Origin: Paradesertivirga sp966210515
GTDB taxonomy: Bacteria; Bacteroidota; Bacteroidia; Sphingobacteriales; Sphingobacteriaceae
Length of the DNA: 64,000 bases
Direction: 5' to 3'
Assembly: GCA_966210515.1 (NCBI GenBank)
Contig: CBIHLM010000003.1
Span: 46,389 to 110,388, forward strand
Part shown: piece after piece, positions 8,772 to 17,252 of the stretch
How positions within the stretch are numbered: the stretch's first letter is position 1
How the letters are laid out: the number at the start of each line of letters is the position of its first letter
Position numbers and translations under genes: made by a program
The notes under the pieces: model-generated
Database searches by the model: none
What the model saw: only the letters and a program-made list of their open reading frames with translations
Told to the model about the DNA's origin: nothing

Positions 8772-9904
8772 TTCTTTCTATTTAAAATCTGATCAAGTGC
8801 GGCTTCTAACTGCTCGCCTCGTAAATTTTTTGCCACTATTTTCCCTTCAGGATCAAGAAGAAAATTTTGCGGTATACCCGTCACATTATACATTACTGCC
8901 ACCTCGTTCTTCCAGAAATTTAAGTCAGAAACGTGTGTCCAGGTTAACTTATCATCTTCAATCGCTTTAAGCCAGGCAGATTTAGCGCCGGGTCTGTCGA
9001 GCGAAATTCCCAGTACAGTAAAATTTTTGTCTTTAAACTGATTGTAAACCTTAACAACGTTTGGATTTTCTTGTCGGCAGGGGCCGCACCACGATGCCCA
9101 GAAATCCAGTAAAACGTATTTCCCTCTAAATTCACTAAGTCTTACCTGCCGGCCATCGACATTAGCCTGAGAAAATTCAGGTGCGACTGCGCCAATAGAA
9201 AGAGTTCTTTCTCTTTGAAATTTGTCGCTGATGATTTTTGCTGAAGGCATCTTTTTGATGTCGCTACCCAACAAGTTATATATAGAATCTATAAGCTTGT
9301 AATTCTGAGAGTACTCTGCAATTTCAGGCAGTAGTAAAAGACTCATAAACGTATTTGGATTTTTTCTGATAAAGTCTAACCTGATATTGTGTGTTTCTTT
9401 CTTATAAATCTCGTATGCATTCTGAAAAACAAGCTGAAGAGAATCACGATTTCCGCCATTCATCGCCTTCCGTTTCATTAATTCATAAAACTCATTGAAT
9501 TCCTGGGTATTTGGTGCTGTTTTACTCAAATAAGCTTTAAAATCCTTGTCAGCCTTAGAACCTGTTACCTTAGCAGAAGAAAGTCTATCAGCAATAACAA
9601 CATTTATGTTTCCCTTGTCAATCAAAAAGGAAAGGGCTGTTGTATCGGCCTTAGCTTCCTGGGTAAAGGACAAGAATGCCTGTTCTGGTTCTTCAATTTC
9701 TCCTTTTATTAAAAAAGTGCCATTTGCAACGGTTACAGGAACAGATTCCGGCTTCGGAGTACCGTACATTTTTATCCGGGTAAAGTATAATTTTTTACCT
9801 TGTAACTTCTGATCAATCGTTCCTTTTATCTCGAACTTTTGCTTTTGTGCAAATACAACAGAAAAAGACAAACAGAATAAAAGGAATAGAATTTTAAATT
9901 TCAT
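8768..9904 (-). CDS. TlpA-like thiol-disulfide oxidoreductase with N-terminal DUF4369-type domain
   Basis: A periplasmic or envelope-bound thioredoxin-fold protein. The 378 residues start with a signal peptide (MKFKILFLLFCLSFSVVFAQ). Residues about 22-110 resemble the DUF4369 domain common in Bacteroidota (F-E-I-K-G-T-I-D and the later G-T-F-L-I-K-G-E-I-E). A helical linker follows, then an AhpC/TSA-Redoxin domain from about 235 on with the active site W-A-S-W-C-G-P-C-R and the cis-Pro segment V-T-G-I-P-Q-N-F-L-L-D near 350. The domain order is the usual one for this large family, which reduces disulfides of exported or c-type proteins or takes part in redox stress; the partner is unknown. 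It is convergent with the membrane-protein gene. Confidence 0.88.
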   Translation of the reverse strand: MKFKILFLLFCLSFSVVFAQKQKFEIKGTIDQKLQGKKLYFTRIKMYGTPKPESVPVTVANGTFLIKGEIEEPEQAFLSFTQEAKADTTALSFLIDKGNINVVIADRLSSAKVTGSKADKDFKAYLSKTAPNTQEFNEFYELMKRKAMNGGNRDSLQLVFQNAYEIYKKETHNIRLDFIRKNPNTFMSLLLLPEIAEYSQNYKLIDSIYNLLGSDIKKMPSAKIISDKFQRERTLSIGAVAPEFSQANVDGRQVRLSEFRGKYVLLDFWASWCGPCRQENPNVVKVYNQFKDKNFTVLGISLDRPGAKSAWLKAIEDDKLTWTHVSDLNFWKNEVAVMYNVTGIPQNFLLDPEGKIVAKNLRGEQLEAALDQILNRKN

Positions 9905-9985
9905 AAGAGAATAAATTACTTAATGGCGTAAAGCCTGTATGAGCATTTTTTATTATGTTTTGCTGCCGAAGCAGGTTTCACTTTT

Positions 9986-11170
9986 CTAATTCAGCTTTTG
10001 ATAAGTTCTCCACCACAAGTCAGGCATCTCTCCTGAAACGGCAATTTGGTAATCTTCGTATCTGCAGGGCACTAAATGATAGCGTTCATTCTTCGAAGTT
10101 CCAACCGGATAAGGCACTTGCATCCACCATCGATCAGTTTTTTTACTTTTTACAAATACCAGCTCATGTGTATTATCTTTTAATGATGCCCTATAAATAA
10201 GGTATTGCGATTTTGGCTGCAAAGGAAAATCCTTTTTACGATGATAAACCCCATCCACAAAATACCAGATCATTTGAGCCAGTAGCATCGCCGTTTGCCC
10301 GTTGGTATCATACGCAGGATTAAACTCATAAAAACCTATTGAGGTCAGTTTGTCATTCAGACCAGCATAGCGACAGATCTGACAAGCCTCCTCTCCATAA
10401 AAGCCGTTAGGTCCTGCATTGGCGTTACCTCCGGCATCTGAAGAACGAATGGCCGCCATATCAAAACTTAAAAGATTGGCATTTCGGATTATAGGTTCGG
10501 AAACTGAAATATTACCCGAAAACTCGCCGAGCCGATGAACATCGAACAATAATTTCTCCATAACTCTTAAACTGTCCTGATTTACATAATAGGTTTGATA
10601 ACCGATATTGCTGTAGTTAAACAGATAGTTAGGCTGATGAAGTAAAATTTTATTGAGATAAGATGTTGAACCTGTTTCTATAGTATTATCGTGTACCGAA
10701 TCATCCAGATCGAACTTAGGATCAACGATAACCAGATCAACTTTCTGCTCTAAAGATTCGTATGCGAGATACTGAGCATAGGTCAGATCCTGCCCACCTC
10801 CTATAATCAACGGCACGATATCTTTCTTAACCAGTTCGGCTACAACCGTTTTTACCGCGAAATAAGTATCGGAAACGGTATTTCCGGCCTTAATATTTCC
10901 TAAATCGACCATCCGGATATTATATGTTCCCTGGTAAAGGGAGTATAGTTTCTCGCGAACATAATCCGGCCCCAGAGCACAACCCTGGTTGTCAATGGAA
11001 TTTCTATCTTCAAGAACGCCTATGATGGCGATATCAAAAGTTTGGGTCTCCAGATCGGGGAATTCATGTATATAAATCTCGACCTGCGATCCAAGTTGAC
11101 TTGTAAAAAACACCTCACGAACACTTACTTTATTTGAATCTACAGGTGAAAAAAAATCGGCTAAAGACAT
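9986..11170 (-). CDS. arginase/formimidoylglutamase-fold protein with degenerate metal site
   Basis: The fold is that of the ureohydrolase (arginase, agmatinase, HutG) family. The product has 394 residues from the ATG at 11170; a TTG 57 bases upstream is less likely. Family blocks are recognisable: P-L-I-I-G-G-G-Q-D where G-G-G-H-D is usual, L-V-I-V-D-P-K-F-D-L-D-D where D-A-H-x-D is usual, and L-S-F-D-M-A-A-I-R where S-x-D-x-D is usual. Thus both metal His residues read Gln and Lys, and the last metal Asp reads Ala. The protein may be a non-catalytic member or have another role. Bacteroidota annotations often call it formimidoylglutamase, but no hut genes are nearby. There is no signal peptide. 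Confidence 0.8.
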   Translation of the reverse strand: MSLADFFSPVDSNKVSVREVFFTSQLGSQVEIYIHEFPDLETQTFDIAIIGVLEDRNSIDNQGCALGPDYVREKLYSLYQGTYNIRMVDLGNIKAGNTVSDTYFAVKTVVAELVKKDIVPLIIGGGQDLTYAQYLAYESLEQKVDLVIVDPKFDLDDSVHDNTIETGSTSYLNKILLHQPNYLFNYSNIGYQTYYVNQDSLRVMEKLLFDVHRLGEFSGNISVSEPIIRNANLLSFDMAAIRSSDAGGNANAGPNGFYGEEACQICRYAGLNDKLTSIGFYEFNPAYDTNGQTAMLLAQMIWYFVDGVYHRKKDFPLQPKSQYLIYRASLKDNTHELVFVKSKKTDRWWMQVPYPVGTSKNERYHLVPCRYEDYQIAVSGEMPDLWWRTYQKLN

Positions 11171-11329
11171 TTGATTTATTTGATATGAAACAGGCCAGGA
11201 CAAATTGATCCCTGAATCAAAGATCAAATTAAAATGTTAATTTCAGTAATGAAACTTGTTTTTCATGCGATCCACCTACTGTTTATCCAGCCTTATTAAT
11301 GATTAAACAAACCTTGCTTAAAAATTATG

Positions 11330-11337
11330 TAAGTTTG
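11330..11337 (+). promoter_or_regulatory. putative -7 box upstream of the epimerase gene
   Basis: TAAGTTTG matches TAnnTTTG and sits 25 bases before the ATG at 11363. A TTG at 11314-11316 is closer than the standard 19-base spacing, so the -33 element is not convincing. Confidence 0.4.
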
Positions 11338-11362
11338 AATCCAATTTCAAAACCCATCTTGG

Positions 11363-12334
11363 ATGATATTGGTTACGGGTGCTACCGGATTTTTAGGTTC
11401 TGAATTAGTTAGACAATTGCTTGATAAAGGCGAACAGATTCGTGCATTGAAACGGGCATCTTCCGAAATCCCCGCCATCTTACATAATCAGCCTGCGTTG
11501 GAATGGTTTGAAGCCGACATTCTCGATTATTTTGCGCTTGAACAGGCTTTTGAGAACATTACTCATGTGTATCATGGTGCAGCTTTACTTTCCTTCGCTG
11601 CAGAAGACAAAAAAAAACAATTACGAATTAACAAAGAGGGCACATACCATATAGTAAATCTGTGTCTGGAAAAAAATATCAAAAAGTTAGTTCACGTAAG
11701 TTCGGTTGCAGCGCTTGGGGAATCCAAAGCCGGGCTTCCTGTCACCGAAAACAATCACTGGGAATTTAACGGCACACAACAGGGATATTCAATTTCAAAG
11801 TATGAAAGCGAAATGGAAGTGTGGAGGGCGATGGCTGAAGGGTTAAATGCCGTTATTGTAAACCCGTCGATAATTATAGGCAAGAATGCCGGAACCTCAG
11901 GCAGTGGGCAAATTTTTGAATCCGTCAGAAAAGGATTAAAGTTTTATACCTGCGGCAGCAACGGATTCGTGGATGTGGAGGATGTGGCCCGGGCGATGAT
12001 CGCACTTATGGAAAGTGATATCTGCGGAGAACGTTTTGTAATAAACGCTAAAAACTGGAGTTTAAAAGACGTTTTAACTGAAGCTGCCGAAGCTTTTCAT
12101 GTTAAGCCTCCGCGCATTGAAGCCAAACCATGGATGATGGAACTTGGCTGGCGTGGCGCAGAATTACTTTCGTTGATAAACGGCAAAAAATACGGCCTTA
12201 CCAAAGATACCGCCCGCAATGCTTTTAAAAAATCAGCGTACTCTTCCGAGAAATTTCGCGATTTTTTTCCTGATTTTGAATTCAAACCTATTAAAATCAG
12301 CATTAAAGAGGCTTGCGATGCACTAAACAAATAA
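11363..12334 (+). CDS. NAD(P)-dependent epimerase/dehydratase (extended SDR)
   Basis: An extended short-chain dehydrogenase/reductase of 323 residues, cytoplasmic. The Rossmann start M-I-L-V-T-G-A-T-G-F-L-G (TGxxGxxG) binds NAD(P). V-H-V-S-S-V-A-A-L-G near 112 holds the catalytic Ser region, and the active-site pair is Y-S-I-S-K near 141. The pattern resembles nucleotide-sugar epimerases and dihydroflavonol-reductase-like proteins. I cannot tell the substrate; the C-terminal part (G-L-T-K-D-T-A-R-N-A-F) is typical of the DFR-like group that binds unknown small carbonyls. It is followed after 46 bases by the phosphoserine-phosphatase chimera on the same strand, which has its own promoter-like box. 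Confidence 0.85.
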   Translation: MILVTGATGFLGSELVRQLLDKGEQIRALKRASSEIPAILHNQPALEWFEADILDYFALEQAFENITHVYHGAALLSFAAEDKKKQLRINKEGTYHIVNLCLEKNIKKLVHVSSVAALGESKAGLPVTENNHWEFNGTQQGYSISKYESEMEVWRAMAEGLNAVIVNPSIIIGKNAGTSGSGQIFESVRKGLKFYTCGSNGFVDVEDVARAMIALMESDICGERFVINAKNWSLKDVLTEAAEAFHVKPPRIEAKPWMMELGWRGAELLSLINGKKYGLTKDTARNAFKKSAYSSEKFRDFFPDFEFKPIKISIKEACDALNK

Positions 12335-12343
12335 CAGGTTTAC

Positions 12344-12351
12344 TACCTTTG
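12344..12351 (+). promoter_or_regulatory. putative -7 box upstream of the phosphatase/ACT gene
   Basis: TACCTTTG fits TAnnTTTG, followed by GC as often seen, and lies 30 bases before the ATG at 12381. The purine-rich taaggaacc near 12360 could be the ribosome-binding area. Confidence 0.4.
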
Positions 12352-12380
12352 CAGCAATTTAAGGAACCTTCCCAACAATA

Positions 12381-13673
12381 ATGAAGAATTACTACATCAT
12401 AGATTTCGATAGTACGTTTACCCAGGTTGAAGCATTAGATGAGTTGGCTCGAATTTCATTAAAAGATAATCCGAACCGCGAAGCTATTTATAAAGAAATT
12501 GAAGATCTTACCAATGCCGCCATGGAAGGCAGACTGTCTTTCCGCGAAAGCTTAACTCAGCGGGTTAAAGTTCTTCAGGCAAATCGCGATCATTTAAAGT
12601 TACTAGTAAGCCGTTTAAAAAAACTTGTCTCTTCATCATTTTCAAGAAACAGGACCTTTTTTAAAAACCATGCGGATGATGTTTTGATAGTTTCCGGTGG
12701 ATTCAAAGAGTTTATTACACCCGTAGTTCTTCCCTATCATATTAAAAAAGAAAATATTTACGCAAATACCTTTTTGTTCGATGTGGACGGCAATATTGTT
12801 GGATACGACGACAGCAATCCTCTTTCTGAAGAAGGCGGAAAAGTTAAGCTCTTAAAACAGCTGAAACTTGAAGGAGATATTTTTGGTATTGGTGATGGTT
12901 ATTCAGATTTTCAGTTAAAAGAATCGGGCTTAATTCAGAAGTTTTATGCATTTACTGAAAATATAGCCCGTCAGAGCATCCTTGAAAAAGCAGATCATGT
13001 TACTCCGAGCTTTGACGAGTTTTTATACATCAATCAATTACCCCGGGCAATTTCTTACCCTAAAAACAGAATTCTTTGTCTGATTGTGGGAGATGTCCCG
13101 GAAGAAACCATGCAAATCTTGAAAAAAGATGGATTCTCGATCCGTCATAAAACAAGCTTTGAGGAAAAATACGTCGCCGATGTGGGAATGCTTATATTAG
13201 CTAATGGTGAAAAAATTGAAGATGAGCAATTAAAACAAGCTGTTAAGCTGAAAACAATAGGCTATTTAGGAAACAGCAAACAAAAACTTTCGCATAAAAT
13301 TGCGACTGAGATGGGCATTGTTATTTTCGACGACCCTAAACACAATCCGAGAAATGCGCAGTTCATTTCAAAGCGCGTAGCGGACTTCATAAACAGAGGT
13401 GATACTTATTTAAGTTCAAACTTTCCAAATCTGCAATTACCGAAAGTGGCACATGCTCATCGCCTTATCCACATTCATAAAAACGTACCCGGAATAATGG
13501 CCCAGATAAATCAGATCTTCGCCAATCACAAAATAAATATTGTGAGTCAGTTTTTAATGACTAATTCACACATCGGTTATGCAATCACCGATGTGAGCGA
13601 CCAGTACGATAAACAAGTTTTAAAGGAGCTGAAAGAGATTTCAAACACGATTAAATTTAGAATATTGTATTAA
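12381..13673 (+). CDS. SerB-like HAD phosphatase fused to a SerA remnant with ACT domain
   Basis: Residues about 1-215 are a SerB-type HAD phosphatase: D-F-D-S-T-F-T-Q (nucleophile Asp), the V-S-G-G-F motif near 110 and G-I-G-D-G-Y-S-D near 172. Residues about 225-335 resemble the substrate-binding domain of 3-phosphoglycerate dehydrogenase (I-L-C-L-I-V-G-D-V-P through I-G-Y-L-G-N and V-I-F-D-D-P). The stretch then passes straight to the SerA C-terminal linker (I-S-K-R-V-A-D-F-I-N, N-F-P-N-L-Q-L-P) and ACT domain (H-R-L-I-H-I-H-K-N-V-P-G, about 372-430). The NAD-binding domain normally inserted in SerA, with its GxGxxG loop and catalytic Arg/Glu/His, is absent. Phosphoserine phosphatase activity with serine sensing through ACT is an inference; dehydrogenase activity is excluded by the missing domain. 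Confidence 0.85.
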   Translation: MKNYYIIDFDSTFTQVEALDELARISLKDNPNREAIYKEIEDLTNAAMEGRLSFRESLTQRVKVLQANRDHLKLLVSRLKKLVSSSFSRNRTFFKNHADDVLIVSGGFKEFITPVVLPYHIKKENIYANTFLFDVDGNIVGYDDSNPLSEEGGKVKLLKQLKLEGDIFGIGDGYSDFQLKESGLIQKFYAFTENIARQSILEKADHVTPSFDEFLYINQLPRAISYPKNRILCLIVGDVPEETMQILKKDGFSIRHKTSFEEKYVADVGMLILANGEKIEDEQLKQAVKLKTIGYLGNSKQKLSHKIATEMGIVIFDDPKHNPRNAQFISKRVADFINRGDTYLSSNFPNLQLPKVAHAHRLIHIHKNVPGIMAQINQIFANHKINIVSQFLMTNSHIGYAITDVSDQYDKQVLKELKEISNTIKFRILY

Positions 13674-13733
13674 AATCCAGAATGGAAGGGTTGAAAATAG
13701 CTACGAGTGTAATTCTTTTCAGAAATTAATAGG

Positions 13734-14990
13734 ATGTATTCCAGAACTCACCTCCACATCCTTTCATTTACACTGAAATGGTTTTTGTTAGCCGGAGTTG
13801 TGGGAATTATATCTGGAAGCGCCTCTGCATTTTTCCTGATAGCATTAGATTGGGTTACTAACTACAGAGAAACTACATCTTGGATCTATTATCTTTTACC
13901 CGTAATAGGCTTGCTGATAGGGCTTTTGTACCACTACTTCGGTAAAACGGTAGAAAAAGGGAATAATCAGATAATCGACGAAATCACACAGCCTCAAAAA
14001 CGGCTTCCCTGGCATATGGCGCCGCTGGTGTTAATCGGTACACTTCTAACACATTTGGGCGGAGGATCGGCAGGACGCGAAGGCACCGCAGTTCAAATGG
14101 GAGGCTCTCTCGCTGATCAGCTGAATCATATATTTCCCTTTAATGCCCGCGACAGAAAAATACTGCTCATTTGCGGAATCAGCGGAGGCTTCGCATCCGT
14201 ATTCGGAACACCACTAGCAGGAACAGTTTTCGCACTCGAGGTTTATATCATCGGAAGGATGCGATATGAAGCCCTGATTCCATCACTATTTGCAGCGATT
14301 ATTGCCGACATTATTTGCTCAACGTGGGGAGCAACACATCTTCATTATTCCATTCAATCGGTAACAGACATCTCATTCCAAAACCTTCTGATTGCAGTAC
14401 TAGCGGGTGTTATGTTTGCCTTTGCAGGATCGATGTTCAATAAATTGACCCCGTTTCTCAAAGGATTTTTTGATAAAATCCCTTACCCGCCTTTACGTCC
14501 TTTTGTGGGAGGAATTATTGTTTTACTGTTTCTTTTCGGCCTGAACGACTTCAGACTTGCCGGCCTTGGAATACCGACTATCGTTGAAAGTTTTACCAGC
14601 CCACAGCCGGGTTATCTTTTTTTTCTAAAGATTTTATTGACGGCCATTACTCTTAGTTCAGGCTTTAAGGGTGGCGAGGTGACTCCGCTCTTCTTTATAG
14701 GCGCAACATTAGGAAGTGCACTTTCCATCCTCCTGCCCTTACCAACAGATCTATTAACAGCCATGGGCTTTGTCGCTGTGTTTGCTGCTGCAGCAAACAC
14801 TCCGCTGGCCTGCGTTTTCATGGGCATTGAGTTGTTTGGAAGTCAGCATGCTCTGTTTATCGCGATTGCATGTTTTATTGCGTATCTGTTTTCCGGACAT
14901 AGCGGAATCTATAGTTCACAGATTATTGGCTCGCCTAAGCATCTTCTTTGGACCCGCCACAAGGGGAAAAATCTAAAAGATGTAAAATAA
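13734..14990 (+). CDS. CLC-family anion transporter, probably fluoride-exporting CLC-F type
   Basis: An inner-membrane CLC protein of 418 residues with about ten hydrophobic helices and no CBS domains. Motifs: G-R-E-G-T-A-V-Q near 120 (usual G-R-E-G-P, gating Glu kept), G-F-A-S-V-F-G-T-P-L-A-G near 151, and G-F-K-G-G-E-V-T-P-L near 309. The chloride-binding loop that reads G-S-G-I-P in chloride CLCs reads G-N-N-Q-I near residue 80. The residue aligned with the inner proton-transfer Glu of E. coli ClcA is Val (L-E-V). CLC-F fluoride/proton antiporters are known to lack the Ser and often the inner Glu, so fluoride export is my inference. The ATG at 13734 follows the upstream stop by 60 bases. 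Confidence 0.85.
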   Translation: MYSRTHLHILSFTLKWFLLAGVVGIISGSASAFFLIALDWVTNYRETTSWIYYLLPVIGLLIGLLYHYFGKTVEKGNNQIIDEITQPQKRLPWHMAPLVLIGTLLTHLGGGSAGREGTAVQMGGSLADQLNHIFPFNARDRKILLICGISGGFASVFGTPLAGTVFALEVYIIGRMRYEALIPSLFAAIIADIICSTWGATHLHYSIQSVTDISFQNLLIAVLAGVMFAFAGSMFNKLTPFLKGFFDKIPYPPLRPFVGGIIVLLFLFGLNDFRLAGLGIPTIVESFTSPQPGYLFFLKILLTAITLSSGFKGGEVTPLFFIGATLGSALSILLPLPTDLLTAMGFVAVFAAAANTPLACVFMGIELFGSQHALFIAIACFIAYLFSGHSGIYSSQIIGSPKHLLWTRHKGKNLKDVK

Positions 14991-15081
14991 CACCATTTAT
15001 TAACGAGATAATCTAAAAAGCTTTATCATTAAATCGCTCAAATTCTGTTTCTTTGTATGATTTTTATTAAAGCCTGGCACC

Positions 15082-16146
15082 GTGTCACATACACTTGATA
15101 TCAAGATTACCAAAACTTCAGCTTCGCGCTTAAAAGAAACAGATTTTAACGACCTGCCTTTCGGACGTATATTTTCCGATCATATGTTTGTTGCTGATTA
15201 CGCAGATGGCAAATGGCAGAATTTTCAAATCATGCCTTACGGCGATTTATCGCTAAGTCCGGCGATAGCATCTTTACACTACGGGCAAACTTTTTTCGAA
15301 GGATTGAAGGCATATAAACACCCTGATGGAAAAGTTGTAGTATTTCGTCCGGATAAAAATGCGGAACGTTTTAATCTTTCTGCCCAGCGCATGTGCATGC
15401 CGGAATTACCTGCCGAAATCTTCCTTCAAAGTATTGCATCATTGGTAAATCTAGATAAAGACTGGATTCCGACATCACCTGGTACCTCGCTGTACATTCG
15501 CCCATACATGTTTGCTACCGATCCTTACCTTGGAGTGCAACCATCAAAGACATACAAATACATCATTTTAACTTGCCCGGTCGGGGCGTATTTCAGTAAG
15601 CCCTTAAAAGTTAAAGTCGAAACTAAATATTCGCGTGCAAGCGAGGGCGGCTTTGGCTTTGCCAAAACAGGCGGTAATTACGGAGGCTCATTATATCCGG
15701 CCCAGGAAGCACTGAAAGAAGGATTCGACCAAATAATATGGACAGACGGCCGCGACCATGCCTACATTGAAGAACTTGGGGCTGCGAATGTTATGTTTAT
15801 GATCGATGGAACGCTTATAACGCCGTCTACACGCGATACTATTTTAAAAGGAGTTACACGCGACACCGTGTTGACTTTGGCCCGTAAATGGAGTATTCCA
15901 ATAGAAGAACGCCGCGTTTCTGTAGCAGAAGTTATTGAAGGACTGAAAAACGGGAAGTTAACAGAAGCATTCGGCGCAGGAACAGCTGCTACAATCGCTC
16001 CGATTGCGAGTATCGGTTACGAGGGGTCGGTGTATACACTGCCGGATCAATCAAAAGCAGAATTCTCTAATAAGGTGCTTAAAACATTAAACGATATGCG
16101 TTATGGCTTGAGCCCGGATGAGTTTGGCTGGAACTACGTTATATAA
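15082..16146 (+). CDS. ilvE: branched-chain amino acid aminotransferase
   Basis: PLP-dependent fold-type IV transaminase that interconverts Val, Leu and Ile with their 2-oxo acids, cytoplasmic. The 354 residues are of the larger eukaryote-like BCAT length. They show the substrate loop Y-G-Q-T-F-F-E-G-L-K near 69, the R-P-Y-M-F region, the PLP-Lys motif F-A-K-T-G-G-N-Y near 194 and Y-I-E-E-L-G-A-A-N near 230. The start is a GTG (M-S-H-T-L-D-I); no in-frame ATG occurs before residue 34, which lies inside the conserved part. The gene is single, followed by a hairpin and convergent with pectinesterase. Confidence 0.95.
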   Translation: MSHTLDIKITKTSASRLKETDFNDLPFGRIFSDHMFVADYADGKWQNFQIMPYGDLSLSPAIASLHYGQTFFEGLKAYKHPDGKVVVFRPDKNAERFNLSAQRMCMPELPAEIFLQSIASLVNLDKDWIPTSPGTSLYIRPYMFATDPYLGVQPSKTYKYIILTCPVGAYFSKPLKVKVETKYSRASEGGFGFAKTGGNYGGSLYPAQEALKEGFDQIIWTDGRDHAYIEELGAANVMFMIDGTLITPSTRDTILKGVTRDTVLTLARKWSIPIEERRVSVAEVIEGLKNGKLTEAFGAGTAATIAPIASIGYEGSVYTLPDQSKAEFSNKVLKTLNDMRYGLSPDEFGWNYVI

Positions 16147-16160
16147 TCCGATTACTTAAA

Positions 16161-16188
16161 CGCAGACAGCAATTAGAAGTTGTCTGCG
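16161..16188. terminator. hairpin between ilvE and the pectinesterase gene
   Basis: cgcagaca (16161-16168) pairs with tgtctgcg (16181-16188); a further C-G and G-U pair extend the stem. It begins 14 bases after the ilvE stop. It may serve both convergent genes; the T-tract is weak on either side. Confidence 0.5.
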
Positions 16189-16217
16189 CTCTTTCCCATC
16201 CGACTTTATGGTTAGTA

Positions 16218-17183
16218 TCATTCAAACGGTTTCCAGCCTCTGAAAATATTTTCTAAAGAATATTCTTTAGCTTCTTCATCACTGAGCTGGTGAGACCAGT
16301 CTACACGTTTTTTAGGCTGATAACCTTTCCCTGTGTTTTTATATTCCGCATAGTAAGCAGTCTGCTTATTCGATTCTCTTCCCCAATGATCCCAACCTTC
16401 CGGCTTAATCATATTCCCTAAGTCTGACTTTATAAACACTGTTTTAGCGTACGGGCGCCATGGCCTGCCTAAATAAAACGAGCTTTTTGAAGCATCGCCC
16501 CGTACTTTACAATTAAGAAAGACGTAGCCATATTTCGTTGTATCAGGCGTGGAGGCGGCTGTAAGATATCCATCGTTCTTTGCGAAGATTTCACATTCAT
16601 CAAACACGGCAGTGGAAGACCCAAAAATAAAATCGACCGTTCCCTCTATATAGCAATTTCTATAATACTGCCTGCTACCTCTTCCGTATGTGTACAGGGT
16701 ATCCTGAAAACCTAAGAATCTACAGTTCCTGAAAGCCGACATATCGCCAGCCACCCAAACAGCAACCGCCTGTCCAACAGGACCTGAAGAATTTTCGAAT
16801 GTTATATCTTCGGCTGTAAAGCCGTCTCCATAAATATAAAAGCTGGAAGAACCGGAAGTTCCCTTTTCTTCACCGAAAGAATTCTTTTTCTGAGCGAAAT
16901 CATCATAAGTCAAAATGGTTTTATTTACATCTTCACCTATCAGCGTAACCAATTGCTTAGAACCCGCAAGTACAAGCTTCTCTTTGTAAACTCCCTTTTT
17001 AATCAATATTCTTGTTGGCGTCTTCCGAAAATCAGGTACCGCATTAATTGCTTCCTGTACAGTTTTGAAATTCCCGCTACCGTCCTGTGCAACGACAAAA
17101 TCATAGACACGAGCTCTGGCAAAGGTTAAATTTATAACAAGAAAAAATATGGCACAAACTATTAAGGTTGATTTTAAATTCAT
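16218..17183 (-). CDS. pectinesterase (carbohydrate esterase family 8)
   Basis: A secreted enzyme that removes methyl esters from homogalacturonan. From the ATG at 17183 it has 321 residues, beginning with a signal peptide (M-N-L-K-S-T-L-I-V-C-A-I-F-F) cut near A-R-A. It shows the family blocks in order: I-K-K-G-V-Y-K-E-K (G-x-Y-x-E), G-Q-A-V-A-V with the oxyanion-hole Gln, F-Q-D-T-L-Y with the acid/base Asp, V-D-F-I-F-G-S-S-T-A with the nucleophile Asp, and Y-L-G-R-P-W-R-P-Y with the substrate Arg. All catalytic residues are kept. The length is normal for bacterial single-domain enzymes; no T9SS tail is present, so the protein is probably periplasmic. It is the last gene of a four-gene minus-strand group. 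Confidence 0.94.
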   Translation of the reverse strand: MNLKSTLIVCAIFFLVINLTFARARVYDFVVAQDGSGNFKTVQEAINAVPDFRKTPTRILIKKGVYKEKLVLAGSKQLVTLIGEDVNKTILTYDDFAQKKNSFGEEKGTSGSSSFYIYGDGFTAEDITFENSSGPVGQAVAVWVAGDMSAFRNCRFLGFQDTLYTYGRGSRQYYRNCYIEGTVDFIFGSSTAVFDECEIFAKNDGYLTAASTPDTTKYGYVFLNCKVRGDASKSSFYLGRPWRPYAKTVFIKSDLGNMIKPEGWDHWGRESNKQTAYYAEYKNTGKGYQPKKRVDWSHQLSDEEAKEYSLENIFRGWKPFE

Positions 17184-17252
17184 AAAGGTTAGATCCGTAT
17201 GAGAAAAGCAGATAAATTTCAAACTACGATGACACCGATCAGATGCTTGTCA

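Noticed and set aside
13674..13733. A fluoride riboswitch ahead of the CLC gene.
   Set aside because: The 60-base spacer is too short and shows no recognisable crcB-type motif.
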